Shown here piece after piece: positions 16,844-25,529 of a stretch of DNA of 64,000 nucleotides (within the stretch, counting starts at the first letter, position 1; every line of letters starts with the position of its first letter). This DNA is from AWTP1-13 sp963840445 (GTDB lineage Bacteria > Pseudomonadota > Alphaproteobacteria > Rhizobiales > Hyphomicrobiaceae): the NCBI GenBank assembly GCA_963840445.1, contig CAWIZC010000015.1:1-64000 (forward strand), in the 5' to 3' direction. Both the position numbers and the translations under genes were made by a program. Below the pieces are notes generated by a model. It was not told the origin of the DNA. It worked only from the letters and a program-made list of their open reading frames with translations, and made no database searches.

Positions 16844-17830
16844 TCACGCTTGGGCGGCCTGCAGCTCGACCAGGCGTTTGAGCGCGGCGTCCGGCAGGGG
16901 GCCCTTGCGGACGGCGGCCAGCGCGTGCCGGAACTGGTCCGGCGTTGCCATGCCGACCAGGATCGTGCCGATGCCCGGCTGGCCGATGGCAAAGCGCACG
17001 GCGGCCTCGGCCAGGCTTCTCGCGTATCCCTCCTCGACCAGTGGCAACAGTCGGCGCGCATGCTCCACATCGAGCGCATACGATGCGGCCGAGCCGATCG
17101 GCGCGGGAGGCGCACCGGCGATCGGGTGGCGTTCGGCCGAGCCCGACAGGGCACCACCGGCCAAAATGCGAATGCCGACCACGCCTGTGCCGGCCGTACG
17201 GCAGCGGTCGAGTAGTGCGGCATAGTCCTGCCCAGACAAGCCGGATGGGCGCGCACCACCGGCCGACGGGTTCAGCATGTTGTAGACGACCTGCGCACTG
17301 CCGAAGCCGCCGGCATCGATCACCTGACCCAGGGCCGCGGTATCGCCGATCGCCGTGACGCCGGGGAAACCGATCTTGCCGGCCCGACGCAGCGCATCGA
17401 ATGCCGGCACGACCTCGTCGACGACCTGGCGCGCGGAGATCAACTCGCCACCACCTGCGTTCGTGATGGTATTATGCAGATGCAGGATGTCGACACGTTC
17501 CATGCCGAGTCGCGCAAGACTGGCATCCAGCGAGGCAGTAACCGCGCCGCGCACGTCCGCCAGGTCCTCGGGCCGCAGCCGGACCTTGGTGCCGACGATG
17601 ACGTTGGCCGGCTTCAGCGCCTTCCAGATGCGGCCGAGGTTGGTCTCGGACTGGCCGTTGCCGTAGAGCGGCGCCGTGTCGAAGTAGTTGATGCCGGCGT
17701 CCAGGGCTTCGGCGACGGTGCGCTCCTGGTCGGCCGGCGCACCGCGCACCATCAGCCCGCCGACGGCACCGCAGCCGAACCCCAGGATCGAAGTCTTGAG
17801 GCCGGTGCGGCCAAATGCGCGCGTTTCCAT
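16844..17830 (-). CDS. aldo/keto reductase
   Basis: 328 residues, TIM-barrel NADPH-dependent reductase. Catalytic tetrad visible as Asp51, Tyr56 (FDTAPLYG), Lys82 (VGTKVRL) and His119 (DILHLHN). It resembles the L-fucose/D-threo-aldose dehydrogenase-like AKR group by the GFGCGAVGGLM start and STTAPLYG-type loop. The divergent gene upstream encodes a 2-hydroxyacid dehydrogenase, so the pair may serve carbonyl metabolism; this is inference. Confidence 0.92.
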   Translation of the reverse strand: METRAFGRTGLKTSILGFGCGAVGGLMVRGAPADQERTVAEALDAGINYFDTAPLYGNGQSETNLGRIWKALKPANVIVGTKVRLRPEDLADVRGAVTASLDASLARLGMERVDILHLHNTITNAGGGELISARQVVDEVVPAFDALRRAGKIGFPGVTAIGDTAALGQVIDAGGFGSAQVVYNMLNPSAGGARPSGLSGQDYAALLDRCRTAGTGVVGIRILAGGALSGSAERHPIAGAPPAPIGSAASYALDVEHARRLLPLVEEGYARSLAEAAVRFAIGQPGIGTILVGMATPDQFRHALAAVRKGPLPDAALKRLVELQAAQA

Positions 17831-17918
17831 CAGGGCTCCTCGGCATCATTAGGGGACGTCAACCAGCAACCCAGTCTATAGCATCTCTGCCCGATTGCAG
17901 CCGCGGAGCCCACAGATC

Positions 17919-18905
17919 ATGCCCATCACCCTCGGGATGTTCGACACCTCGTATGCCCACATTGGCGAACGCCTGCGCGCGCTCGGGCTCGACGTCGCCG
18001 TCCGCACCTTTGGCAAGGACGGCATGTTCCTGATCGACGGCAAGAAGGTGCCGCCGCGCGATGTGACGCTCGACTACGTATGGCTCAGCTCGCACATCAA
18101 CGCGGATGAATTCCGCGACCGCGCCTTCGACATCGTGCTCGACTGCAAATCGATCGGCGTCCTGCAAACCTTCAACGCCGGCCTCGACGACCCCTTCTAC
18201 CGGGCGCTGTCGGCCAAGGGCACGCGCATCTGCAACTGCAGCGCCCAGGGTGTGGCGATCGCCGAATACGTGCTGGGCCAGGTGTTGGCGGTGTTCCAGC
18301 CGATCGAGCAGCAGCGCGCCCTGCAGACGGCCAAGCACTGGAAGATCACGCCGTTCCGCGAGATCTGGCGCACCAACTGGCTGATCATCGGCTTCGGCCC
18401 GATCGGTCAGGAGATTGCCCGCCGCGTGAAGGCCTTCGGTGCCAGCACCAGTGTGGTGCGGCGCACGCCGCAGGCTTCCCCGCTTGCCGACCAGGTCGGC
18501 ACCAGCTCCGACCTTGCTAAATTCCTGCCGGCTGCGGATGTCGTCGTGCTGGCCTGCTCCATCAACGACCACACGCGCGGCATGGCCGACGCCAAGTTCT
18601 TTGCGGCGCTCAAGGAGGGGGCCGTGCTGGTCAACATCGCACGCGGTGGCCTGATCGACGATGCGGCCATGCTTGCCGCCCTCGACGCCGGCAAACCCGC
18701 GACCGCAATCCTCGACGTGTTCCACGAAGAGCCGCTGCCGGCCACCAACCCGTTGTGGTCGCATCCGCGCGTGCGCTTGACGTCGCACACATCGTTCGCG
18801 GGCAGCGGCGGCCGCTTGCGGACGGACCAGCTGTTCCTCGACAACATCGGCCGCTTCGCGCGCGGCGAAACGCTCATTCTCGAGGTCAACCCGAAGGATA
18901 TCTAA
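17919..18905 (+). CDS. D-isomer-specific 2-hydroxyacid dehydrogenase
   Basis: 328 residues from ATG 17919; a TTG at 17895 is the alternative. NAD(P)-binding GFGPIGQEIARRVKAFG about 157-173, catalytic Arg in NIARGGLIDD, Glu in FHEEPLP and His in TSHTSFAG form the family triad. It oxidises a D-2-hydroxyacid or reduces a 2-ketoacid (glyoxylate/phosphoglycerate-like); exact substrate unknown. A strong hairpin follows 4 bp after the stop. Confidence 0.9.
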   Translation: MPITLGMFDTSYAHIGERLRALGLDVAVRTFGKDGMFLIDGKKVPPRDVTLDYVWLSSHINADEFRDRAFDIVLDCKSIGVLQTFNAGLDDPFYRALSAKGTRICNCSAQGVAIAEYVLGQVLAVFQPIEQQRALQTAKHWKITPFREIWRTNWLIIGFGPIGQEIARRVKAFGASTSVVRRTPQASPLADQVGTSSDLAKFLPAADVVVLACSINDHTRGMADAKFFAALKEGAVLVNIARGGLIDDAAMLAALDAGKPATAILDVFHEEPLPATNPLWSHPRVRLTSHTSFAGSGGRLRTDQLFLDNIGRFARGETLILEVNPKDI

Positions 18906-18908
18906 AGG

Positions 18909-18938
18909 CAACAGGCGCGCATGGCTGCGCGCCTGTTG
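18909..18938. terminator. bidirectional terminator hairpin
   Basis: A perfect 13-bp stem (CAACAGGCGCGCA pairing with TGCGCGCCTGTTG) closes a TGGC tetraloop directly after the 2-hydroxyacid dehydrogenase stop and 21 bp before the stop of the convergent beta-barrel gene. No long T-run follows, so termination may be weak or factor-assisted, but position and strength make the role likely for both genes. Confidence 0.75.
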
Positions 18939-18959
18939 CAGCCTTGACTATGGTTCAGC

Positions 18960-19682
18960 TCAGAACCGGTAGTTCAGGCCGACCCGCCCGACCCAGAGCA
19001 AATCTTCGACCTTGAAGGCGAACCTTCCGCCGCCGTTCGTGAAGACGGTGTAGTTCTTGTCATCGAAATTCATGTACACGATCTCGGACTTGAAGCTCAG
19101 GTTCTTTGACAGCGCCAATTCCGTACCGATGCCTGCCGTCCATCCCCAGCGAGTGTCGCTGAACGAGAAGGGCGTGAACGTGTCGGTCCCCTTGAAGTCG
19201 ATCGAAGCAAGTGCCAGGCCGCCCGTCGCGTAGAGCAGCAGATTGTCGATCACCAAGCCGGTGCGCGTGCGGAGAGTACCGTAGCTCGTGATGCTGCTGG
19301 TCATGCCAGAGAAGCCGATGCCGCCGCCGTTCGGGTTGTCGAGGATGGTGGCATCCAGATTGGCCCAGGACCAATCCGCCTCGACGCCGAACAGCGTGCC
19401 GCAACTGCGCTGGAAGTTGTAACCGACCTGCACACCGCCGGTGAACTTGTTCTCGGTGGCCGTCCAGCCCGAGTTGTCCGTGAAGAAGCCGTCCAGGTCA
19501 TTTTGATGCGCGGTGTACTGCGCGTAGCCGCCGTGGCCTCCGACATAGAAGCCCTGGAACACCGGCAGGCAGCCGAAATCCTTCATGCCGCCGCCTCCGC
19601 CCGGCATTCCATCGGCAGACGCGCCCGTAGTGCCCAGCATGAGCGAAGCCGTCGCCGCCAAACTCAACAACACCTTGCGCAT
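18960..19682 (-). CDS. outer-membrane beta-barrel protein (Omp25/Porin-like)
   Basis: 240 residues from MRKVLLSLAA, preceded by AGGAGG at 6 bases. Signal peptide to about residue 23 (GASA), then a short Gly-rich segment and an eight-strand-like barrel: FYVGGHGGYAQY, VQVGYNF, FGVEADWSW, LYATGGLALASID, WTAGIGTELALS, ending WVGRVGLNYRF with the terminal Phe required for Bam insertion. This is the OmpA-like barrel type common in Rhizobiales. It is monocistronic and bounded by a strong hairpin. Confidence 0.9.
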   Translation of the reverse strand: MRKVLLSLAATASLMLGTTGASADGMPGGGGGMKDFGCLPVFQGFYVGGHGGYAQYTAHQNDLDGFFTDNSGWTATENKFTGGVQVGYNFQRSCGTLFGVEADWSWANLDATILDNPNGGGIGFSGMTSSITSYGTLRTRTGLVIDNLLLYATGGLALASIDFKGTDTFTPFSFSDTRWGWTAGIGTELALSKNLSFKSEIVYMNFDDKNYTVFTNGGGRFAFKVEDLLWVGRVGLNYRF

Positions 19683-19816
19683 GTGAATCCTCCTGGTTGC
19701 TGCAAATGGAGCACCCTGACGGCTGCATCCTGCCGGCATTTGGTCCGGCGTAGTGCAGGTGACGCAGGGCGATCAAAGTCGGGAGGAGTGCGCAGTGATT
19801 CGCGTTGCTGCCATAT

Positions 19817-19830
19817 GCGAATCGATTCGC
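19817..19830. promoter_or_regulatory. 14-bp perfect palindrome upstream of the beta-barrel gene
   Basis: GCGAATCGATTCGC lies about 135 bp upstream of the barrel gene start, in the 337-bp gene-free region 19683-20019. A related GATTCGC half-site occurs just before it (about 19798). It could be a regulator site for the barrel gene. Nothing else is recognisable in this region. Confidence 0.35.
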
Positions 19831-20019
19831 TTTTGCACCGCGACGAGGCGCGCGTGGTGGCGCAGATACACTTCAGCAAGCGGTTGATTGATAACCGATA
19901 TCAGACGAATCGGCGGCGAGCTTGTGATCCCGACCCCAAGCCGAGCGGGAGACTGGCTGCCGTCGCTTGACGGGTGGCGCGGCGGGGCGTCACCGCTGGA
20001 TGGCCTCAGCCAGTCTCCG

Positions 20020-20133
20020 TGTCATCCCGGAATTTCGCGCCAGCGAAATATCCGGGACCCAGCACGGTGCACCACCGCGATATCGTGATCACTCTGGGTC
20101 CCGGGTCGTCGCTGCGCAACGCCCGGGATGACA
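20020..20133. repeat. REP-like interspersed palindromic element
   Basis: About 114 bp bounded by TGTCATCCCGG and its inverted copy CCGGGATGACA. Inside are further inverted segments (GGGACCCAG / CTGGGTCCC). The same TGTCATCCCGGAATT start occurs at 63979 at the window edge. Structure fits a REPIN or non-autonomous palindromic repeat that spreads between genes. It lies 23 bp after the 3' end of the dehydratase gene. Confidence 0.75.
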
Positions 20134-20155
20134 AAGGCACGGGTTCGCCCCGAGC

Positions 20156-21964
20156 TCAGTGGTTATCGCGCGGCACGCCCTTCTTCTCGGCGATGCGCTG
20201 GTACTTCACGGCCGGCTTCAGCACCATGCCGTTGGAGAGCTCGTCGACCATGCCGCGCTGGATTTCCTGCCAGGGCGTCTGGTGGCCCGGATACTTGTAG
20301 CCGCCATGGCCCTGCAGGTCGGCCCGCCGCTTGGCGATCTCCTCACTCGAGATGAGGATATCGGCCGAGCGCTTGTTGAGGTCGATCCGCACCTTGTCTC
20401 CCGTCTTCAGGATGGCAAGCCCGCCGCCGGTGGCCGCTTCCGGCGAGGCGTTCAGGATCGAGGGAGAGCCCGAGGTGCCGGACTGGCGGCCATCGCCGAT
20501 GCAGCACAGCGCGGAGACCCCTTTCTTGATCAGATAATTCGGTGGCCGCATGTTGACGACCTCGGCGGCGCCTGGATAGCCGGTCGGGCCGGCGCCGCGC
20601 ATGAACAGGATGCAGGTCGCGTCGATCTTCAGCGCCGGGTCGTCGATGCGCTTGTGATAGTCCTCGGGCCCGTCGAACACGATGGCGCGGCCCTCGAAGG
20701 CGTTGGGGTCCTTCGGGTTCTCCAGGTAGCGCTTGCGGAACTCTTCGGAGATGCCGCTCGTCTTCATGATGGCGCTGTCGAACAGGTTGCCCTTCATGTT
20801 GAGGAAACCGGCCTTGTCCTTCAGCGGTTTCTTGAAGGGGCGGATCACGTCGGGATCGATGACGGGGCGGTCGGCACAGTTCTCGCCGATCGAGCGGCCG
20901 TTCACGGTCAGTGCATGCTCGTGGATCTTGCGGCCCTTCATCAGCTCGTTGACGACGGCCGGCACGCCGCCGGCGCGGTGGTATTCCTCGCCCAGGTACT
21001 GGCCGGAGGGCTGCAGGTTGACCAGCAGCGGCACGGCATAGCCGACCTTCTCCCAGTCGTCGTTGTCGAGTTCGACGCCGACGTGCTTGGCGATGGCATT
21101 GAAATGGATCGGCGCGTTGGTGGAGCCGCCGATCGCCGAGTTGACGACGATGACGTTCTCGAACGCCTCACGCGTCATGATCTTGGAGGGACGCAGATCC
21201 TCCCACACCATGTCGACGATGCGTTTGCCGGTCAGGTAGGCGAGCTGAGCGCGTTCCTTGTGCGGGGCGGGCGGTGCGGCGCAGCCCGTCAGCGACATGC
21301 CCAGCGCCTCCGCCAATGAGTTCATGGTCGAGGCCGTGCCCATGGTGTTGCAGTGCCCGGGCGAGGGCGCCGAGGAGGCGACCAGTTCGACGAACTGCTC
21401 GTAGTCGATCTCGCCGGCGGCGTGCATCTGCCGGGCCTTCCACACGATGGTGCCCGAGCCCGTGCGCTCGCCGCGGAACCAGCCGTTCAGCATCGGTCCG
21501 CCGGACAGCACGATAGCCGGGATGTCGACGGTGGCGGCCGCCATCAGCTGCGACGGCGTGGTCTTGTCGCAGCCGGTGGTGAGCACGACCGCGTCGAGCG
21601 GATAGCCGTAGAGGATCTCCACCAACCCGAGATAGGCGAGGTTGCGGTCGAGCGAGGCGGTGGGGCGCTTGCCGGTCTCCTGGATCGGGTGCACCGGGAA
21701 TTCGAAGGCTACGCCGCCGGCCTCGCGAATGCCCTCGCGCACCCGCTGCGCCAGCACCAGGTGGTGGCGGTTGCAGGGCGACAGGTCGGAACCCGACTGG
21801 GCGATGCCGATGATCGGCTTGCCGGACGACAGCTCCTCGCGCGTCAGACCGTAATTCATGTAGCGCTCGAGGTAGATGGCGGTCATGTCCGGGTTGTCCG
21901 GATTGTCGAACCATTTGCGCGAGCGCAGCTTCTTGATCTGGGAGGCGGTAGGTTTCTTTGTCAT
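20156..21964 (-). CDS. IlvD/Edd-family sugar-acid dehydratase (arabinonate/xylonate type)
   Basis: 602 residues. The [2Fe-2S] ligands are Cys64 (SPCNRHH), Cys132 (TTGCDKTTPSQ) and Cys205 (GHCNTMGTASTM). The start MTKKPTASQIKKLRSRKWFDNPDNPDM-type leader and length match the L-arabinonate/D-xylonate dehydratase branch, not the shorter dihydroxyacid dehydratase IlvD. It converts a pentonate to its 2-keto-3-deoxy form. A XylX-like enzyme for the next step is encoded 4 kb away (25530-26715), which supports a pentose oxidation route; exact sugar unknown. Confidence 0.88.
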   Translation of the reverse strand: MTKKPTASQIKKLRSRKWFDNPDNPDMTAIYLERYMNYGLTREELSSGKPIIGIAQSGSDLSPCNRHHLVLAQRVREGIREAGGVAFEFPVHPIQETGKRPTASLDRNLAYLGLVEILYGYPLDAVVLTTGCDKTTPSQLMAAATVDIPAIVLSGGPMLNGWFRGERTGSGTIVWKARQMHAAGEIDYEQFVELVASSAPSPGHCNTMGTASTMNSLAEALGMSLTGCAAPPAPHKERAQLAYLTGKRIVDMVWEDLRPSKIMTREAFENVIVVNSAIGGSTNAPIHFNAIAKHVGVELDNDDWEKVGYAVPLLVNLQPSGQYLGEEYHRAGGVPAVVNELMKGRKIHEHALTVNGRSIGENCADRPVIDPDVIRPFKKPLKDKAGFLNMKGNLFDSAIMKTSGISEEFRKRYLENPKDPNAFEGRAIVFDGPEDYHKRIDDPALKIDATCILFMRGAGPTGYPGAAEVVNMRPPNYLIKKGVSALCCIGDGRQSGTSGSPSILNASPEAATGGGLAILKTGDKVRIDLNKRSADILISSEEIAKRRADLQGHGGYKYPGHQTPWQEIQRGMVDELSNGMVLKPAVKYQRIAEKKGVPRDNH

Positions 21965-22118
21965 GAGCGTTTCCCGGAGCGCAGCCGGATGGGGTCCGGC
22001 CTCGATGCTCCGCTAGTCTAACGCTTCCTGATGCGCTGAGAAGATGCCTTGCGCGGCGCCCGGTCAGCGCTGGCGGGATAGGAGGTGTGCGGAGACGGGG
22101 GCAATTCCCGCCCTCGGG

Positions 22119-23480
22119 TCATTGACTGTTGCCTTTGGGATCGGGCTGACCGGGAGGCTGCCGCGGCGGGCGCTTGGCAAGCTCGGCGACCGCGGCTTCC
22201 AGCACCGGATCGGCGCCTCCCGAGTAGGGGATCGACCGCTGCACGGTGATGTCGGGCGCAACTCCGTGACCCTCGATGATGTCGCCGTCGACCGCCAGTC
22301 CCGACACGGCGACATGCAGCAGGCAGTCGGCCGGCATGCTCAGCGCCGAGCCGCCGCTGACCGCGCCGGCCGTGATCGTGCCGATCAACGGACCCTGCCG
22401 CTCGCGCTTGTAGGAGTGGGCGAACACCTCGCCCGTGCTGCGCGTGTGGTGATCGATCAGAACGGCAGTGCGCCCGCGTACGGATGTGGACGGGCCGCGA
22501 TCGCTGCCGCGCCAGGTGATATCCGGGCCGCGCGGGTCGAGCAGCTCAAGGTACTGCGTGGCGACGCCGACCATGCCGCCGATCTTGCCGCGCATGTCGA
22601 AGATCAGCGCATCGACGGCTGGGATTACGGGGCCCTTCTTGTGATCGGCCGACCTGGCCAGGCCCAGCCGATCGAGTGCTTGCGATGCCATCTGCGGCAC
22701 GTCGCCTACCGAGGCCCACACGTGTACGTAGCCGATGCGGCGCCCGTCCCGCTCGATGATGCGCGTGCTCGCCAGTGTCGCTTCACCGAAGGCCTTCAAT
22801 GGCAGCGTGCTGACCACGTCCACGTCGACCGAGGCGATCGGCCCACTCTCTTGGCGGCGGATGGAAACCGCAGCGTCCTTGCCGGCCTTGCCGCGGAACG
22901 AGCGGATCGGGTGATAGGGCGCGCCGTCCACGCTGACGATCTCGTCCCCCACTTTGAGGCCAGCCCGGTCGGCCGGATAGCCCTCGAGTAGCAGATCGAT
23001 GAAGTCGCGCCCGTCGATGTGCGCGGTAAAGACACCGATCCCGGCGTACGGACGGCTGCGTCCGAACACGCCGCGCAGGACGTAGTAATCGACGTCGTCG
23101 GGCGTGAGCAGGACGGTATGGGAGGTCTTGAGCTCATCGAGCAGCAAATTGATGCGGCGGGCGGCCTCGTTCAGGTCGGTTGAGGCAACGACGCCCGCAC
23201 GCTCGCCCTGCGCGCGCTCCATCCATCTGGTCTCGGCGAGGCGTTCCTTGTCCCAGAAGCTTTTCTTGATGGTGTCGACCACCGCATCGAACAGGCGGCC
23301 GAATTCCTCGCGCGATGCCGCCCGCTCGAACTCGTAGTCGGCGCGTGGGCTTTCCTGGGCGAACGATGCCGACGGGCCGGCGACGCAGCATGCCAGCAGC
23401 AACGCTGCAGCGAACGTGCTCAGCGGTCGGCGGCGGCATGGCACGTAAGTGTTTGACGAGACAACTACCACCGACGGCAT
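22119..23480 (-). CDS. S41 family C-terminal-processing-like peptidase
   Basis: 453 residues from ATG 23480 (GGAGCG upstream); a longer frame reaches 23552. Signal peptide through about residue 41 (ASFAQ). A leader helical region is followed by a PDZ-like domain (AGLKVGDEIVSVDG) and the S41 core, where ALIFDMRGKIGG and the catalytic serine loop HHTRSTGEVFAHSYK (nucleophile Ser with a following Lys) are visible. It probably degrades or trims envelope proteins. It stands alone downstream of the SDR gene on the same strand. Confidence 0.85.
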   Translation of the reverse strand: MPSVVVVSSNTYVPCRRRPLSTFAAALLLACCVAGPSASFAQESPRADYEFERAASREEFGRLFDAVVDTIKKSFWDKERLAETRWMERAQGERAGVVASTDLNEAARRINLLLDELKTSHTVLLTPDDVDYYVLRGVFGRSRPYAGIGVFTAHIDGRDFIDLLLEGYPADRAGLKVGDEIVSVDGAPYHPIRSFRGKAGKDAAVSIRRQESGPIASVDVDVVSTLPLKAFGEATLASTRIIERDGRRIGYVHVWASVGDVPQMASQALDRLGLARSADHKKGPVIPAVDALIFDMRGKIGGMVGVATQYLELLDPRGPDITWRGSDRGPSTSVRGRTAVLIDHHTRSTGEVFAHSYKRERQGPLIGTITAGAVSGGSALSMPADCLLHVAVSGLAVDGDIIEGHGVAPDITVQRSIPYSGGADPVLEAAVAELAKRPPRQPPGQPDPKGNSQ

Positions 23481-23574
23481 AGCCGAACGCTCCACGAGGA
23501 CGCCAACGCGAGTGCAAGGCAGGCCATCAAGGATGCACCCGCCTTTGGGCAATTGGGGGGCAAATGCAACCGGT

Positions 23575-24306
23575 TCAACCGGCGATCAGGCCGCCGTCCA
23601 CAAGGACTTCGGAGCCGGTCGTAAAGGAGGAAGCCGGTGACAGCAGCCAGACCACGCTGCTGGCCACTTCCTGCGGCCGGCCGAGACGGCCGATCGGGAT
23701 CTGCGCCTGCAGCTTGGCCCTGGCCTTCTCGGGATCGGGCCGGCCATGCACGATCGCATCGACCATGTCGCCCTCGATGAACGCCGGATGCACCGAATTG
23801 CACCGTACCGGCGGACGCTTGCGCGCGCCCGACAAGGCGACGCTCTTGGTGAGCAGGCGCACGGCGCCCTTGGACGCATTGTAGGCGGCGAGGTTGGCGC
23901 CACCGACGATGCCCGAGGCCGACGAGATGTTGACGATCGAGGCCGCTTTCGACCGGGCGAGCAGGGGCATCGCGTATTTGCAGCCGAGGAACACGCCGTC
24001 GGCGTTGATGGCCATCACGCGCCGCCATTCGGCGAAGCTTGTCTCCTCCACATCCCCTGGCGTGGCGACGCCGGCGTTATTGACGAGACCGTCGAGGCGG
24101 CCGTGCGTGCGCTCGATGCCGGCCATGGCGGCCTGCCAGTCCGCCTCGCGCGTCACGTCCAAGGCGACGTCCAGTGCTCCACGCGCGGCCAGATCGCTGC
24201 GGATGGCAGTGCCGCCAGCCTGCCCGATTGCCTCGCACATGGCACGTCCGAGCGTGCCGGCTGCGCCAGTGACAAGCACGACGTGGCCTGTTAGCGCCCC
24301 ACTCAT
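23575..24306 (-). CDS. SDR family oxidoreductase
   Basis: 243 residues. NAD(P)-binding TGAAGTLG (about 14-21), NNAG at about 75-78, catalytic Ser (NISSASG) and the YNASKGA active-site Tyr-Lys pair, and a terminal SEVLVDGGL block. The gene's ATG overlaps the stop of the small membrane-protein gene upstream (ATGA). An open frame runs on in phase from here through the crotonase gene, but that is accidental and caused by the crotonase frameshift. Confidence 0.92.
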   Translation of the reverse strand: MSGALTGHVVLVTGAAGTLGRAMCEAIGQAGGTAIRSDLAARGALDVALDVTREADWQAAMAGIERTHGRLDGLVNNAGVATPGDVEETSFAEWRRVMAINADGVFLGCKYAMPLLARSKAASIVNISSASGIVGGANLAAYNASKGAVRLLTKSVALSGARKRPPVRCNSVHPAFIEGDMVDAIVHGRPDPEKARAKLQAQIPIGRLGRPQEVASSVVWLLSPASSFTTGSEVLVDGGLIAG

Positions 24307-24557
24307 CGCACGCCCTTCCTCCATTGTCCGAGCGAGCGGCCGATGCTGAATGTCGCGTAGAACAAGACGACGCTCATCAGCCCGCTCAACACCAGAACCT
24401 GGGCGAACTCGGCCAGTCCGCTGCGTCCGCTGAGAACGCCTTGATAGGCCACCGCCTGTGCGACGAGGATCGTCGCGGCGACGACAGCCGGCGCCCACCA
24501 GCCCAGCAGACGGTACCCCAGGAAGGCAGACAGCGTAGCTCCGGTCACCAGCAGCAT
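24303..24557 (-). CDS. small membrane protein coupled to the SDR gene
   Basis: 84 residues with two or three hydrophobic segments (about 3-15, 20-37, 50-68) and a basic C-terminus (GQWRKGVR). No family recognised. It lies 28 bp after the crotonase gene and overlaps the SDR start by 4 bp, so it belongs to a crotonase-membrane protein-SDR operon. Its role there is unknown. Confidence 0.65.
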   Translation of the reverse strand: MLLVTGATLSAFLGYRLLGWWAPAVVAATILVAQAVAYQGVLSGRSGLAEFAQVLVLSGLMSVVLFYATFSIGRSLGQWRKGVR

Positions 24558-24584
24558 TCGTTCTCCCGAGCGCCGAGCACGCCC

Positions 24585-25383
24585 TCAGATATCCCGGAAA
24601 TCGCCATGCCGGCCTTTGCCTTCGGCGAAGCGGCTGGCTCCGGCGATGCCCTCGGCCTTGACGATATGCGCGCTGGTAGCCCACTCGCTCTCCAGACCCT
24701 CGCGCACGGATTTGCCCCAGGCCCGGTAGGCGGACGCCCGGTCGGAACGCATGCACTCCTGCGGGAAGCGGGCGATCTCCTGCGCCATCGCCTCGGCGGC
24801 CTCGCGCGCCGCGCCGTGCGCCGACCACCTTCTCGCACAGGCCGATGCGGTAGCTTTCCTCGGCCGTCACCTTGCGGCCGGTCATGATGATTTCCATCGC
24901 CCTGCCCATGCCGACCAGGCGCGGCAAGCGCACGGTGCCGCCGTCGATCAGCGGCACTCCCCACCGGCGGCAATAGACGCCAAAGTACGCGCTCTCCGCC
25001 ATCACCCGCACGTCGCACCACATGGCAAGCTCCATGCCTCCCGCGACGGCCGGGCCTTCGACGGCGGCAATCACCGGCTTGGTCAGCTCCAGGCGCGATG
25101 GACCGAGCGGGCCGCGCGGCGTATCGCGGCCGTTCTTGGGGAAGTCGAGGTTGCCGACCGGATTGCTCTGGTCGAGGTCGGAGACCGCCTTCAGGTCCCA
25201 GCCCGCGCAGAAGGCGCCGCCTTCGCCCCAGAACACGGCGATGTCGGCCGCGGGATCGCGATCGAACTGCAGGAAGGCCGCGACCAGCTCATCGGCGCTC
25301 TTCGGGTCCATGGCATTGCGGGCCTCGGGCCGGCTGTGAATGACGGTCCATACGCTGCCCGACTTCTCGATCCTGACGCTCAT
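24585..25383 (-). pseudogene. enoyl-CoA hydratase/crotonase family, frameshifted
   Basis: Starts MSVRIEKSGSVWTVIHSRPE at 25383. It has the oxyanion-hole segments GGAFCAGWDLK and AAVEGPAVAGGMELAMWCDVRV, then ESYRIGLCEKVV. At about 24819 one extra base (probably G) shifts the frame; the protein resumes in another frame as AREAAEAMAQEIARFPQECM and ends at 24585 with GDFRDI. Full length after correction would be about 265 residues, normal for the family. Either a sequencing error or a recent inactivation. Confidence 0.85.
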
Positions 25384-25529
25384 CGATCCTCCTGGATGCT
25401 CCCTTGTCGAATGAGTATCCTCGCACCCGTGTCCTGCGAAGAGATTAGCAAAGGCAGGACCTTGTCACACGCTATCGTGTGCCGGCGAAATGAGAACTTT
25501 TCAGCTTGGTGTTGAGCAGGGGGAAACGG

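Noticed and set aside
20159..21319. 386-codon open frame antisense to the sugar-acid dehydratase
   Set aside because: No motif, no ribosome site, entirely inside a well-supported gene.
23575..25383. A single 602-residue crotonase-SDR fusion
   Set aside because: The sequence between the two domains is frameshift garbage; the crotonase C-terminus is intact in another frame and a coupled membrane-protein gene lies between.
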